Program-made: the position numbers and the translations under genes
Shown: one piece after another, positions 46,442-59,138 of the stretch
How the letters are laid out: each line of letters begins with the position of its first letter
Position numbering within the stretch: the first letter of the stretch is position 1
The notes under the pieces: model-generated
Told to the model about the DNA's origin: nothing
Seen by the model: the letters and a program-made list of their open reading frames with translations, nothing else
Databases searched by the model: none
Assembly (NCBI GenBank): GCA_905250025.1
Contig: CAJNOJ010000041.1
Location: 62,001 to 126,000 of the forward strand
Direction: 5' to 3'
DNA from: Adineta ricciae
Taxonomy: Eukaryota > Rotifera > Eurotatoria > Adinetida > Adinetidae
DNA length: 64,000 bases

Positions 46442-48216
46442 ATGCTGTTCAATGAACCGTGGTCTCTATCTGTATCACTTTTCGAACGTGCCTTAGCTTG
46501 TATTAATTTGGCTGCATTTCTCTCATCGCTAGTTCAGTGGCGCGGTCAAATCGGTAGCACAGGGATTCTACCTGCTCGCCATATCGTTCGCCATTGGAAA
46601 GAAAGGAAAATCACGTTTTTTCAACGTCCGACACTTTGCTTACTGATTTCCGATTCCGATGATTTCCTATTGGCATTGCATTGGATAGGCATTATCTGTT
46701 CAATTCTGGCTTTCTTCGCGTTGATTCCAACAGGTATTTGTCTGATCGGTTGCTGGCTTTGTTACTCGTCATTGGTCACTGTCTCGACAACCTTTATGAG
46801 CTTACAGATGCACTCAAATCTATTGGAAACAGATCTACTCTATATTCTCTGCTCACCGTTTCTTGCCATACAACCAGAAGTGTTAGTTTTCATCCAATGG
46901 TCACTACTATTTCGAATCATGCTCGGTGGTGCTGTGGGCAAAGTAAGTTTACTCGTCAATATAGAAATCTAACCATTACATTTCTTTGCATTTTAGTATA
47001 CAGGTGGAGATCCTAGTTGGAAGGATGGTACAGCCATGTCGTGGCATTATTGGACCCAGTAAATATTTCTTTTCCTGTAAAACTATCTGAATATGATTGA
47101 TTTGTAGACCGTTACCAAATCCACTGTCACCTATTTTTTATCGTATGCCCGCTTCTGTTCATAAAGTCGAAACTTACTTTACGTACGTTAGTGAAGGCAT
47201 TGGAGCATTACTTTGCTATACGCCGCAAACAACTCGATGGCTTGCATTTGTATTCTTCCTGATGATTTTACTGGGGATCAATTTCACGGGAAACTATGCA
47301 CATTTGGCGCCGCTGACAATCACGGAAATGATTTTACTTTTGAATGATAATGTTTGGCGTTCGCTAATTCCATTTCAATGCATTATTTCATTTCTGGAAT
47401 ACACATCTACTCCGCCATATGTGGTCGCGTGGCCATTTAAATTGATACCATGGGCATTTATCGGTCTGCCTTACTTTTTCATTTCACTTGTACCGTTACT
47501 GGCAACATTTCATGATGAAAATCCCTTTTCGTGGCCAATCTTTACTCGTTATTCATCTCATCCGTTGAAAGTCACACAATTTATCTACCGACATACGTCC
47601 TTTCAAAGATTTTTCCTACGACCATGGAATTACATCATGAATTGGTCGGAAAATGGGCACGATCTAATTTCACCGATTCGACTCGCCGGTCGTTATGTCA
47701 AATTTGCACATATGACCAAACGTCGTTGGGAAATCATCATCGAAGGCAGCGATGATGGAAGCATTTGGCACGAGTATGATTTCAAGTATAAACCGTCGAA
47801 TATCAACAAGCCTTTGCCAATTGTTCCATTTTGTCATATGCCCAATTTGGACTGGCGCCTTTGGTAAGTGAAGAAGCTTTCGATATAGAGAATGCGACCA
47901 TAAGGTTTTTCTATTCAGGTTTTTGCCGAATGAAGCTGCGCGAGGTTCACCGCCTCCAGCCTGGTTCAATGTATTCTTACAGCGTATTCTAGAGCATAAT
48001 CAAGCAGTTCTATCATTGCTCGGCCCATCGCCGGAACCATTTCGGAAAAGGCCACCGAAAATGTTACGCGCATCGTTATATGACTATCGCTTTACATATA
48101 AACGCGACCAAGATCCGAAACAATTGGTGGAATGTCTTCCTGCGGATCAAATCGGTAAAACTTGGTATCGAAAGCTTGTTCGTCTATACACAAATGCGAG
48201 TAAAAAAGATGAGTGA
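46442..48216 (+). CDS. LMF2: Lipase maturation factor (LMF)
   Basis: Four exons: 46442-46942, about 46997-47059, about 47108-47864, and about 47920-48216. LMF proteins sit in the ER membrane and help secreted lipases fold. Family blocks are plain: QWRGQIGSTGILPARHIV in the first loop, YTGGDPSWKDGTAMSWHYWT, then QPLPNPLSPIFYRMP, GINFTGNYAHLAPLTI, and in the lumenal domain EIIIEGSDDGSIWHEYDFKY. There are at least six membrane segments. I call it LMF2-like only by general resemblance; LMF1 is not excluded. The ATG lies 10 bases after a TTTTTTGCAG acceptor-like site and 242 bases after the acetyl-CoA carboxylase stop on the same strand. Confidence 0.9.
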
Positions 48217-48349
48217 TAAAAATATTTTTTTTGTTAGGTTTATTGTCATGTTACATAATCTAGTCTCGAAAGTAATCAAGCTTAATTCGTATTTGTAGTC
48301 CTATTCTGTTTGAATATTTTATTCCTGTTTTGTATTTTGACTGGAACCT

Positions 48350-50141
48350 CTAGTCGACCTGGCGTAAATAAACAACGAACGAACGAACTAGTGCAATTTG
48401 TTTTTGAATCCAAATCTGTAGTCTATCGTACCAGTTGAATGTTTTTGGTACGATTTTAATGACGATTGATGTACCGTTCTTCGTTGACGTTGCCGGCAAA
48501 AATTCATAATAGTTTCGAGTAGGTGACGTCCAGGTTAACGAACTGGCTGGAGAAACATCGATATTATTACCCTGAGGGTAATTCAAATCTTCATTAATAT
48601 AAACGACTGTTGGTTGATGAATATCTGTGTTGATAATGAATGTTAGTTGAAATACTGCTGTCTTCGGATCAAACATCATACTAACCGGAAGACCTAATCG
48701 ATAGGAGACATTTACGAATAATGACGGATTGACTTAATAGTCGAGTTACCTGCGATTGCTTGTGCATAAGAGCGTGAAAGTGCACGTACTTTATTGACTT
48801 CTAGTTTACCATCTTCGGTATAGAACGATTCGGTCGTTGCTGGACTCGCTGCCGTGGTTAAATCTTCGTACTTTTTGAACTGCCAATAAGACCAACCTAA
48901 GTTTATCAAAGTTGATAATCAAACGATAGCTCCGATTTTTTTCTCATTTACTTTGAAGATAGTCATCTGCAATTCCGGTTATGCGAGTGATTTCTGTCAC
49001 ACCTTCAGTAGAATTGCTAATCGCACCGAATTCAGTTAACATCATTCCGCCGAACTTCTTCTTCTTCGCTTCTTCATATCTTGAACTGATTGCAAATACA
49101 TCATCAACATCACAAACCAAATCTGATTTCGGATCGCCCTGTTTCGTAACATCAATGCAATAGATATGATAACTAAATGCTTGACGATCGTTGTATTTCA
49201 CACCACCAGGTCCTTGTTCAAGTCCTGTCTGGAGTAAATCAGCAACGCACGGTTCATAGAAAATGATACGTTTATCATCAACTTGACGGATAGTTTCGTG
49301 TAGTTTTTTATACATCGGAGCAAGATATGTTCGATCGACCTGACCGATTCGCACCGCATCAATAAGTTTGGAAAATGATGGTTCATTCAATAGTTCATAG
49401 CCAAGAACAGACGAACGGTTAGCAAAAGTACTGGCAATAGTACGCCAGAACGACGCGAACGAATCAAGTACGCCTTGCTCATTTGTGTATCTAGAAAGAA
49501 ACGATATTCTATGATGAATGGACAGTGTGCTAAGATACATACATCATTTTGAATGTAGTCATCACGGCTTCCGTCAGATAATATTGAAAAAACGGCCGTT
49601 TTAAACATGCATCCAGAGTTGGATAGCCTGTATCGGGTTCTCGTGTTATATTCGTTGCTAACGGAAATGGAAAGCCATACAGTGTAGAATTGCCTAACTT
49701 TTGCGCTACCCAATCGGGTACTCCTTCGCCGCAAAAGTATCGTGAAAGAACATCTTGATGGCAATCTAATAAAGCATAGATGCCTTTATCTTCCATCATT
49801 TGCACAGATTTTGATAATTGCGAAAGGTACTGTTGATTAATTTCAGCTTCCGATGTTGGATTTACGCCCATCCACGCTGTGTAGAATCGAACTACATTGA
49901 AGCCCCATTGATGGAGATTGGTTAAGTCGTCCTCTGTCAAAGACTTTTGCGGATCGAAATGTGTTAAATTTGGAAGAAATGGTGGAAGTTTGTAGACAAC
50001 ATTTACACCGTGAAAGATTCGTACACGACCGTATTCATCAACGAAATGTTGAGTTGCTGGGTCAACTTGGATACGAGGCAATTGACCAACTGTACAAGAA
50101 ACAAGAAAAGTGAAAATCACAAACGAAATAACGTGCAGCAT
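48350..50141 (-). CDS. Endoglycoceramidase-type glycoside hydrolase (GH5)
   Basis: Four or more exons encode a secreted enzyme with a signal peptide (MLHVISFVIFTFLVSCTVGQ). Endoglycoceramidases cut the bond between the sugar chain and ceramide of glycosphingolipids. The GH5 barrel is complete: FHGVNVVYKLPPFLP, GFNVVRFYTAWMGVNPT, YALLDCHQDVLSRYFCGEGV, LGYELLNEPSF with the acid/base Glu, KRIIFYEPCVADLLQ, FSYHIYCIDV, and GGMMLTEFGAISNS with the nucleophile Glu. Then WSYWQFKKYEDLTT and, after an intron, a C-terminal beta domain. The RIFHGVN and DCHQD motifs place it with endoglycoceramidase rather than other GH5 enzymes. In animals such genes are mainly known from cnidarians, so its origin is of interest. 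It is convergent with LMF: the stop codons are only about 130 bases apart. Confidence 0.88.
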
Positions 50142-50494
50142 TGTGTTGGAGATAAAGACCAATAAAAACAAACACACACCACGTATTTATACCGAAAAAG
50201 TGATCAAAATCCAGATGGCATTTACTCTCACCATATGAAATGAATGCATAAAGAATGATGCAGATAATCAAAATTCATCCGGACGTATTGCATATTATCT
50301 TAGAATACTTTTTCTGGAACAAAACCAATAATAGTTTGACTTATATATTATATAAGTCATTTCAATGTATTATCTTGAGTAAAGATCTTAACCACATACG
50401 ATCACTTGATATGTTATTTTTATCTTCACGATGATACTACATTTTTTCCATTCATGCTCTAAGTGCGCTGATAAAGCCACGACATACTTCATTT

Positions 50495-50788
50495 ATGTGC
50501 TTGGTGAATGCAACGTCATCCGTTACTTTTCCGCGAAAGACGAACGCGTCTATTCGACATTGCATTCAATTAAATGCTTATAATAAAAAACGTACTGATT
50601 TGTGTCAGACGCGACAACTTCTCTTTGATACACAGATTATTTTTTACAGACATCTTTCGCAATTACTTCCACCGAACATGAGAAAGCATTTTTCGAACAA
50701 TGGACTACTGCCATCTGTCTCGACAAGCGAAAAACTTGGAAATTTTTTTCATTTAATTTCTCTTTTTTTTCTCACGCACTGTCGTTGA
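50495..50788 (+). CDS. Doubtful hypothetical ORF
   Basis: This 97-residue frame begins MCLVNATSSVTFPRKTNASI and contains a run of ordinary-looking residues (QTRQLLFDTQIIFYRHLSQL) but ends in a hydrophobic low-complexity tail (FFHLISLFFLTHC). It resembles no family I know. It may be a gene remnant or chance. Confidence 0.2.
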   Translation: MCLVNATSSVTFPRKTNASIRHCIQLNAYNKKRTDLCQTRQLLFDTQIIFYRHLSQLLPPNMRKHFSNNGLLPSVSTSEKLGNFFHLISLFFLTHCR

Positions 50789-50984
50789 CGTTTGCCGTTG
50801 TAGATTTCGATGTTATAAATCTCATCCGAATCGGTTACATTCATTGTTAGGGGACAAAATGAATATGAATCATGATCATTCAAATGACGTCATCCTGTGC
50901 TTAGCTTCCTTGAACGTTTGAAAAATCAAACGAACAAGTACTAGTCTGCTTCACCGCGTAGAGGTGACAGGATTTCAACGAAGC

Positions 50985-51235
50985 AGGTGGATATTTTTTT
51001 GGGTTTTTTTAAAAATTTTACAATTTTTTTGTCGACATAAAATCGTTTTTGTTTAACTTGTTTTTTTTGTTAAGTTTTGCCATTTTCTTGCTTTTTTTTG
51101 GCGACCACACGGTTGCAGGTTGTTGTTTGAGTTTTTTTAAGTTTTTTTAAGATTTTGCGGTTTTTTTGTCGACGATAACATTCGTTACCGTCGTTTTTTT
51201 GCTTGTTAAGTTTTTTTGTTTGTTTGAGTCATATT
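50985..51235. repeat. T-tract low-complexity block
   Basis: Runs of six to eight T recur every 10-25 bases, separated by short words such as GTCGAC, AAGA, GTTAAG and CTTG. GTCGAC appears twice right after a T run (about 51031 and 51169). It is strand-asymmetric (T on plus). No coding potential. Confidence 0.7.
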
Positions 51236-51360
51236 GATTCCAATAAATATCACATAAATTCGAAATGTTTTTAATGAATGTCGTTTTTCACTATTTTTTT
51301 GGTTGAACTTTCCTAAGTTTTTATGTGACACATTGTCACATTTGCACACCAATAACCAAA

Positions 51361-51483
51361 CTATGCACATAAGGAACCATATGTACAAGATTGAATTAAC
51401 TGCGGCGCTTTGCCTTCATCGCTTGTGAGAACATCGGCGGTTGATGCGTCAATAATGACGATTTCTTCGTATCCACGAGCCAT
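51361..51483 (-). pseudogene. Short GC-richer coding-like fragment
   Basis: A 40-residue frame starts MARGYEEIVIIDASTADVLT, passes through SDEGKAPQLIQ and ends in TAG. Its base composition is visibly richer in G and C than the surroundings (codons GCC, ACC, GCG, CCG), as in real exons. No acceptor or partner exon was found with confidence. It could be a lone exon of a broken gene, a first exon, or chance. I do not recognise the family. Confidence 0.3.
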
Positions 51484-52363
51484 CACCGAACGAAGTCACT
51501 CACGTTTAACTCAACGATAAATTTACCGGTGAGTTGGACTGTGCTGAATCACGAATGACTAGTGAGAACTATGTTCGCTGCTCATTATATATAGGGACAG
51601 GATGGGAAAAAAAGAGAAAACGAGAGAAATAATGCGATGATACTTTGGACACTATACATTCTCTTTTTCAATTCTTTTCTTTTTCTCTCATTTTGTCGTC
51701 GACGCCTTGTGTGCTTAATATATATACTATTTGTTGGTTATTACACAAGTTTCAAGCAATCGGTAGCTAAAACAGATATGCAACCACAACAAGAAAGGGA
51801 AAAAATAGTCATACCTTGGATATTTCCCTATCCGGGAGTCTTTACAATGTCTGACACTTTATCATTACAATTCTAAATATAGATTTCCGTTGAATGAGTA
51901 CTTTATTTTGATATTACATCTATGTAATTTGGGCATCTGGCTTGTATCATAATCTAAGTACTAATAGCTTCAGACGAAACATTATGATTGTATCGTATTA
52001 CTTCAAGTTCCTGAAGAAACATTGTTGGCTAGAATTGAAAAATTAGAAAGATATTTAAACAAATTCAACTAGGACAAAGCTAAGTTCAACGTTACGCTCT
52101 TGCTGTAGATAGCAAATGAATTACTATGAGATAAGAAGATCGATTGTATACAGTATAATACAGTAGATGTCACTAAACAACAGTAGATAACAGATAATAG
52201 ACGAACGTTTATCTGATTGGACAGGTTTTAAACGAATTAAATCGTTTCCTTTCTTTTTTTTTCTTATTCAACTCAAGTCAATCCATTTCATTTGTTCTAC
52301 TCAATATTTTACGAAAAAACCTGCCAACATTTTTCAGACAAATTTATCTTAACGAGTAGAAGA

Positions 52364-55300
52364 ATGGCTGCTGGTTCGTCAGCAAACGGCAGTAATCCTC
52401 CCTTCCTACCAACGTATGATAAAACTCCTCTTTCGTATCTGCTCGAAACAGCTGTACACAAAACTTACCATGAGCTCTACACAATGGCTGATATGTATGC
52501 ATCTTTCTCTCATATTCTCTATCGTTTCTAATGACTCTTTTCTGAAATTTTAGTTTGCCCAGTAAAACAAATCTGGAACGGTAGAAATTTCTGAATAAAA
52601 CTCTGAATTGATTCAACTTTATTTCGTTTCTATCTAATTAGAAAAGAAGAATTAGTCAAATTCGCTTGCCGCACTCGCCAATTATTTATACGAATTTTAG
52701 CTGTCGTCAAATGGGCTGGAACAGCCGGAAAAGTGAATGCATGCGAAGTAAATATTCAATGTTGAAGAAACTAATCTTCTAACTTTTTTCTTCTCAAAGA
52801 ATATTCAAAACTTTTTGGAAGGACGAGCTCGTGTTGTGCGTGAAACGTCGGACGCTTTAGCTCATATCGCACGGGAAAAACTTCTTGATGCAAGGTAAGC
52901 AACAAAAACGCACTCTCACCTCGAATAGCCTGGTGTCTTTCTTCTAGATTACCAAATTATCCTATCACAGATGCTGTGGATGCCTTGTCACTTGGTTCAG
53001 TGACTTTCTTACCTGAAAGAATATCGGTTTGTGAAAGCTTGATGTTAGCCTTAAAACGAAAGCTGTTTTATCTAGGAAGCAACAACTCCCTTTATAGCTG
53101 CAACCGAAGCTGAACGTCAAGAAATTTTACCACGTCTTCAACAAATTCTCACCGCTAGATTAGCTATTGCGGAATTGCCTCTTCAGTTCACCAATGTTAC
53201 AATTAGTATGTTGTAGATCTGATTCATTTCATCGGTTCAGACATGTAATTGTAGAAAATGGTATTGTAACATTGGCTGTTGAAGGAGAATTCGAAGTGAA
53301 ACTAGGTATAACAAGTGATAATCTCTTTGCACCTTGGCATGTCTACAAAACGAAATTATTCTTACGTGATCCGGAAGAACCAGGTGAGATAGATACAACT
53401 GTATCTGTTCGATATAAACTCTTTTTTTTTCTCCTCATAGAACAAGAACTTGTCCATCCTGCACAAGTAAGTTTGTTTTACTTTGCAGCACAAGATAAAC
53501 TTGAACATTATATTTTTAGATGCAAACTTTAACGAACTACATACAAAGTTGGCTAATCGAATCAGAAAATCCACTCGTGGAATTGTATCGATATTTACGT
53601 AAATAATTCATTCTGTTCTTCAAAATGAGATCTTCACATTATTCTCATTTAGATTATTATTGTCAATCGTTACGTTTGCAAATCTTATACGAACAAGTAG
53701 ATAACTGCGTGTGGGAAGTATTTGATATTATTCGCATATTTTAGGCTTATCGAATACGCAATCGAAGTAGCAAGCAGAAATATTTATATTTATCAAATTA
53801 TATTCCATGTAAAAGTTTCAATATTGAATATTGGAAGGAATATCACCTCAATGGTTTCAATAATCCACATAAGAAAAACATGACGAATGAGAAATTCCGT
53901 GGTAAATCTCATTAGTACTTAAGTAATGAATTTAAGACGAGATTTTAGATTTCGGTATGACAATTGTTTGTGATGATGAGGGTAAATTTCAAATTATTCA
54001 TTGGCCACCGTTACCTATCGAAGATAGTGTTGCTATCCTACAACTCTTAGAAGTAAAACAGAGTAAAGAGAATGATATTTTGATTAATATATCGGTTTTT
54101 AGAAGCCAACGTTTACAATCGAGGAAATTCTCAATCGAACGTTGTCTGCACGATGTCAACGTCGATTTGAAGTTTGTAATTCGTCCTTTGAAATTCATTT
54201 TACGAAAATACTTGTTCTAGGAATTGAAAGAAACAATCTTAGCAACAACTTGCGAGAGTAGTACGTGAAATAGCTTCATTGATAAAAAATTTATCATATT
54301 GTTCGTTTAGTTGAAATCGATCCGACAGTTCCTGTACTAAAATGTGAATTATTACTTGAAAGCACATCGGAAGAGATGTTATTTATTTCCATAAGTCCAT
54401 TTTCGGGTTTATACAAAGTCGTCTCCTATATAGGTAAGTAAAATCTCGCCTCATTCATTAAAAAACACGTTTTTTTTTTATTTCAGACTCTCAATATCTA
54501 CAACAAATTGAACATGCACTCAATCGTGATCAGAATAGTCTACTCGAATCAATCAATTTATTCAAGTATGACAACTATTCCTTCGATTGTGACAAGTATA
54601 TCCAATGTATTTGTTTAGAATTCGGTTAATTCAACAACGTATTCCACCATTAGTCGCTCACCTCAATTGTCGTGTATTCACACGTTTACCGTCATTAAAT
54701 CCGCGACACGAACTCATCATTCCCTTTCTCCACAATAGCGTTTTCATTGAACTTGCTCATAACGAAGGATATTACATTGTAAGGCATACTTCGTGTATAT
54801 TTCTCTTTTGAAATCTATGCTCTCTTGCAGCTGATTCATATCTCGGATGTAAAACAACTGTTGATTCAATATTATTTACTAATTGTTGAAAAGCGCACAT
54901 CCGCTCATGATCCGTTAGTGATTCAGCAACAGAATTCACCATATAATCAGCAGGCGATGCTAGCCAGCGACGAGTACGCAAAATGGACAATAGAACCGCT
55001 GGTGCTATGTCCTTTGGATCCAACGGCTTTCTTACGAAAAGAATCAATCGAAGTAAGGCGAATGATAGACTCGTTGTTTTTTCTCATGGAAAGATTGGGA
55101 CTGTTTTAGATAAAAGATTCATTTCAATTCGATAAAATGAGGGACACCATCGCGGATGAAAGTAGAACACGACAGGCTCGATCGGTAAGAAATATGTTCG
55201 GTACGAATTTGGGAATAACATTGCATTTCTAGACGTCAATTCTGTCGTTGAAACTGCTATTAAAATTGGTTAATTATTACGATGAGATGTTAACATTCAC

Positions 55301-58300
55301 TTTTCTAAAAGAAGAAGTAAGTTTTTGTGAAGACGTTTCATATTGACGTATGCTCGTTTAGTTTCAACGTAAGAAAACCATCTGTAAAGGTATTATCTAC
55401 ACCCCATGGACGGGCATTCCATATCTTGACATCATTCGGTGAGTGCACTTTTGAAAGAGCGCCGAAAGTGTTCATCGTTTATCTTCGGATAGGACATCGA
55501 CGGGCGATGATGCATTTTCATCGAATACTGAACTTTCGAGTTATATTAATGAATGCTTTTGGCCGCGAATTTCTTCCTGTACGATTCGAATGGTCTATAC
55601 TCTACGTGATACAGCTCATGCAAACAAATATACTGAGAGACAATGGACTTTACAAGTAATTTTGATATTATTGTGGATCTTTTTCTTGTTACTGAGATTA
55701 TGTGACTAAAATGTTGCACTTTTTTTCTTGTTTTAGTTGAATCTCGTAGATGGTAATTATTTTCATAATTCGATTATTAAAAGTAAGCTGAGCAAATTTG
55801 TTTTGAGCTCGAAGAAATTTCGTATTCCTAGCGCCATACAACTCCACACTGGTTTGTACTCAAATTGCATCTAAATTCTATCCGAAAGTCGTCGATTTTA
55901 TTCATATCGAACTTCGAGCTGCATTTGAATTAACGCATTTATTTGAGAATTATGTGTTATCACTATCAGGTATGTACTGTTGAAAACTAAAGTCAATATG
56001 CGTAGAGAATTTCATGTTTAGAATCAGCCGATCTACGTGCAATCGCAGAAGTTAGTCAGTTCAATTTCTTCAAGTGTATGATACATTATGGACCCAATTT
56101 TGCTTTTGCCGTTCGTATTTAGCGAAAATGTTGAATCCGCTGTTCGAATGAGCGTTTTTTTTTCTCTGCATTTTAGATTGCGTTGACGCATGTAATCAAT
56201 CCAAATCAACAACAAGATGGAAATTCTACGAATATTGGAGCGATGTTTGATTTGCGTTTTACGACAACAAATAATAAATTCTTGTACACAACCCATCAGC
56301 TACTGAATGCTAAGCTACTTCAATTTTTGAATCGAACACGCTCGTTGAAGCAGTTCATTCGAGTAAAGCCAAATCTAATAGTGCATTCTCTATTAGGAAG
56401 CTTTTTTTTGTTTATTTATTTAGTTACTACATATGACTGCAATTCCGATGGCTTCCATCGGTCGATTGAATTGTTTCAATCGTCCAATTGTTCTCACAAA
56501 TCAAGTTCGTTTTCTCAGATCCATCTGCGTCTTCATTGTATAGAATTTCTATATAGGGTACATGCATTCAATCGATACTCACACTAGTTCCTTATACAGA
56601 AGTCCGATGGCGTTTACTTTTCGGTCAAATTTTTGCATTAGACATCCAAATCTGTGGACCTAATCTTATCCTTATACGCGATGGAGCCTACAGTGTACAA
56701 TTGAACCATACATTACCTGATGTTTCACCCATACCGCGATTAAAGGTACAGATGAAATGACTTCTTCAGATAAATGCAATCTTCTGCTTTCTAGGATTTC
56801 TTATCGAAATATGCCGATGATCGAGGTTTAACATTTGAATTTATGCATATTACTGATCGATTTCGTGATCGAGACTTTCTTTTACCTGAATTGCAGCTAC
56901 CCCCACTAGCACCCCCTACATCAACTGCAACAATCACAAATCCTCCATCGAATCGGCCAGCAACATCAGGAAACGCGCCAACTCCACATTTACTTCCACC
57001 TGTTGGTACACCCGCATCATCAATAAATCCCTTGACACCTGGTAGTGTCGGTCCGAGCAGTCAATCACAAGTACAAGCAAATTCACCTTCGCAACCAATT
57101 ATCGCGCCAAGTCCTGGCTTTATGAATATGGGCTCACCAATGATGATGAATACAATCGGTTCACCGATGACAAATACTTCCACAACTCAACTGACAGCAC
57201 CATCACCTATGGGCATGCCAACGCAATCACCAGGAAATATCTATGGTAAATATCAATCATTTACATAATGATTAAAAGTATAAAGTAAATAACTTCGTTA
57301 AATTCTCTTAGATATGCCGTATATCAGTCCTGGAAATCGACAATCTGGCTCAACATTTCCCGGTTCATTTCTTGGACCATCGCCTGGTACACCTGCTAAT
57401 AATAACACAATTACATCTGCACCCACTCCAACAAACATTCGATCCGATGAAAATGCGACTAGTACGTGATAGAAATTCTCTATTGTGTTGTTTATTTTTG
57501 ATTGTCAATGTTTAGATACGATCAAATCGACGTCAGCATTGTACAGTTATAATCGCCATTTATCGGTTAAACAATATCCGGTCTATATGAGTCAGCAAAC
57601 GTTTTTTCGAATGGTGTTCACTCCCGATGGACGACAATGGTCGAAATTGGAATCCTTTCTTGCATCAGCTGTTCTTGTTAAACATTTCCATTCAGCTGTT
57701 GCTGACCTTTACGATCAGAACAATCCAGCAGTAAGTCAACGTTCATCGAAGTTTCTCTTAATTCTCTTCAAAATCTCCTTCAGATACGACCGGTGCCAAA
57801 CGAACAAGATACATATCGAATAGAACACTTATCTATACAAATAGTCTTTGTATTTGATAGTAATACAGCTACGTTTCGAATCCAATTAACATCTATCTCA
57901 GACTCAACTTCGCAACAGCAACAAGCTCCGAATTTCGTTTGGTTAAATGATGAACTTCAAACATTGGAAACGTTTTTCAATGAAACTTTTTTCCCCATAT
58001 CAATCTTAAGCAATTCAACGAATCAAGTCATTACACCAACACTTGACGCATTATCATTAGCAGCAACAGCACCTAATCGAAATTCCGTCATGGCAACATT
58101 TGAACGAATGCTCTCATTTATTCATCCGCGTGTTCTACGTGATCTAGTCAAAGTGATTCGACTTGAACAGGTATGCTGAACTGATGTTTTATCATGAGAA
58201 CTCATCTGATTGTTTCAGAATCCTGATAATCAATACTTATGGCGTGTACGATGGTGTTTAACAATTCCCTCTGGCAATGGTTTTCAACAAGTGGGCCATC

Positions 58301-58741
58301 CAGGAATTTCTTGTCAACCTGGTCAGCCCTACGTTTTTCTCGTATGTTCGATTCATAGCCAATCTCTTGATTTTCTTCATTGTTGCTTCTCGTCTAGTTT
58401 CAATTCACTCCACGAACAAATCGAAATGAACTTCAAATGTCTGCGAATTTTAACATGTCACCATTCATCGTCCCATTAACGCATGATGTCACAACAAACC
58501 AAACTAATCTATGGGATCGATTTCATAAGCAGATGCTCTTGGGTAATGAACATAAATATCAGACTATTATCAACACTCTCAAATTATCCCGTGACAATAC
58601 TAGTAAATGTATGAATATCATTCTTTTCGAAACGAATCTTTCGAGTTATTGTTGTTTTTAGACGAATGTTCATTGTATGTCTCAATCATGGAATTAATCA
58701 TGAACTTGCAGCTACCTTCGATGTCGAACTATCTGTCTTGA
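52364..58741 (+). CDS. MED14: Mediator complex subunit 14 (MED14)
   Basis: About twenty-five exons. MED14 is the backbone of Mediator, which links transcription factors to RNA polymerase II. The N-terminal block is diagnostic: PLSYLLETAVHKTYHELYTM, spliced to ILPSKTNLER, then VKFACRTRQLFIRILAVVKW, the repeated helical segment FLEGRARVVRETSDALAHIA, and LPNYPITDAVDALSLGSV. Late in the protein is a Pro/Ser/Thr-rich linker (56890-57440; NPLTPGSVGPSSQSQ, MGSPMMMNTIGSPM) as in vertebrate MED14, followed by the C-terminal domain (QTFFRMVFTPDGRQWSKLES, NPDNQYLWRVRWCLTIP, FTPRTNRNELQ). Start at 52364 follows an acceptor-like site. The last junction is uncertain: reading through gives a stop near 58660, splicing to the next exon gives 58741. 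Middle exons are short and diverged. Confidence 0.9.
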
Positions 58742-59138
58742 TAGATGTGTTTTCTCGTTTTCCTTTTATTCGATTTGTATATTTCAAAAGAACGAAAACA
58801 ACGACCTTATGAGAGAGAAAAACAGAGATCTTGAGTTGTGTTCAAGAGAAGATTTTCTTGTGTAATTATTTATTACTTGCTTTCGTAGATCTGATTATCA
58901 AAGCGTGTGTTGTCAAACAAAGGAGCGAACGTGTTTTTTTCTCTTTTTCCGTCATTTCATGAGAAATTGGAATATGCTGTGTGTTGTCTCTGCTCGGTTC
59001 TCTCCTTTTCTTTTGTTGTTTCATGTATTGTTATGGTTTTTCTAAGGAAAAAAAGAGATATATATGTATCTTTGGTTGAAAATTAATGAAATCGACGGAA
59101 TATTGTCTTTTTAAGATTATCGCATTGGAAATTTATGT
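58742..59138. other. Intergenic between MED14 and orphan ORF
   Basis: About 400 pyrimidine-rich and AT-rich bases, the MED14 3' end and probable promoter of the next gene pair. No gene seen. Confidence 0.5.

Larger units (their letters stand above)
50142..52363. other. Large intergenic region, EGCase/MED14 divergent promoters
   Basis: This 2.2 kb gap is the longest gene-poor stretch of the window. It includes a T-tract low-complexity block (50985-51235), a GC-richer 40-codon frame at 51361-51483, and an open frame at 50495-50788 of doubtful status. The flanking genes diverge, so both promoters should be here. A TTTTTCAG acceptor-like site ends at 52337, 26 bases before the MED14 ATG. Confidence 0.5.

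Noticed and set aside
51637-51876. 79-residue hydrophobic frame
   Set aside because: Phe/Leu-rich translation of T-rich DNA with no conserved feature; no partner exon.
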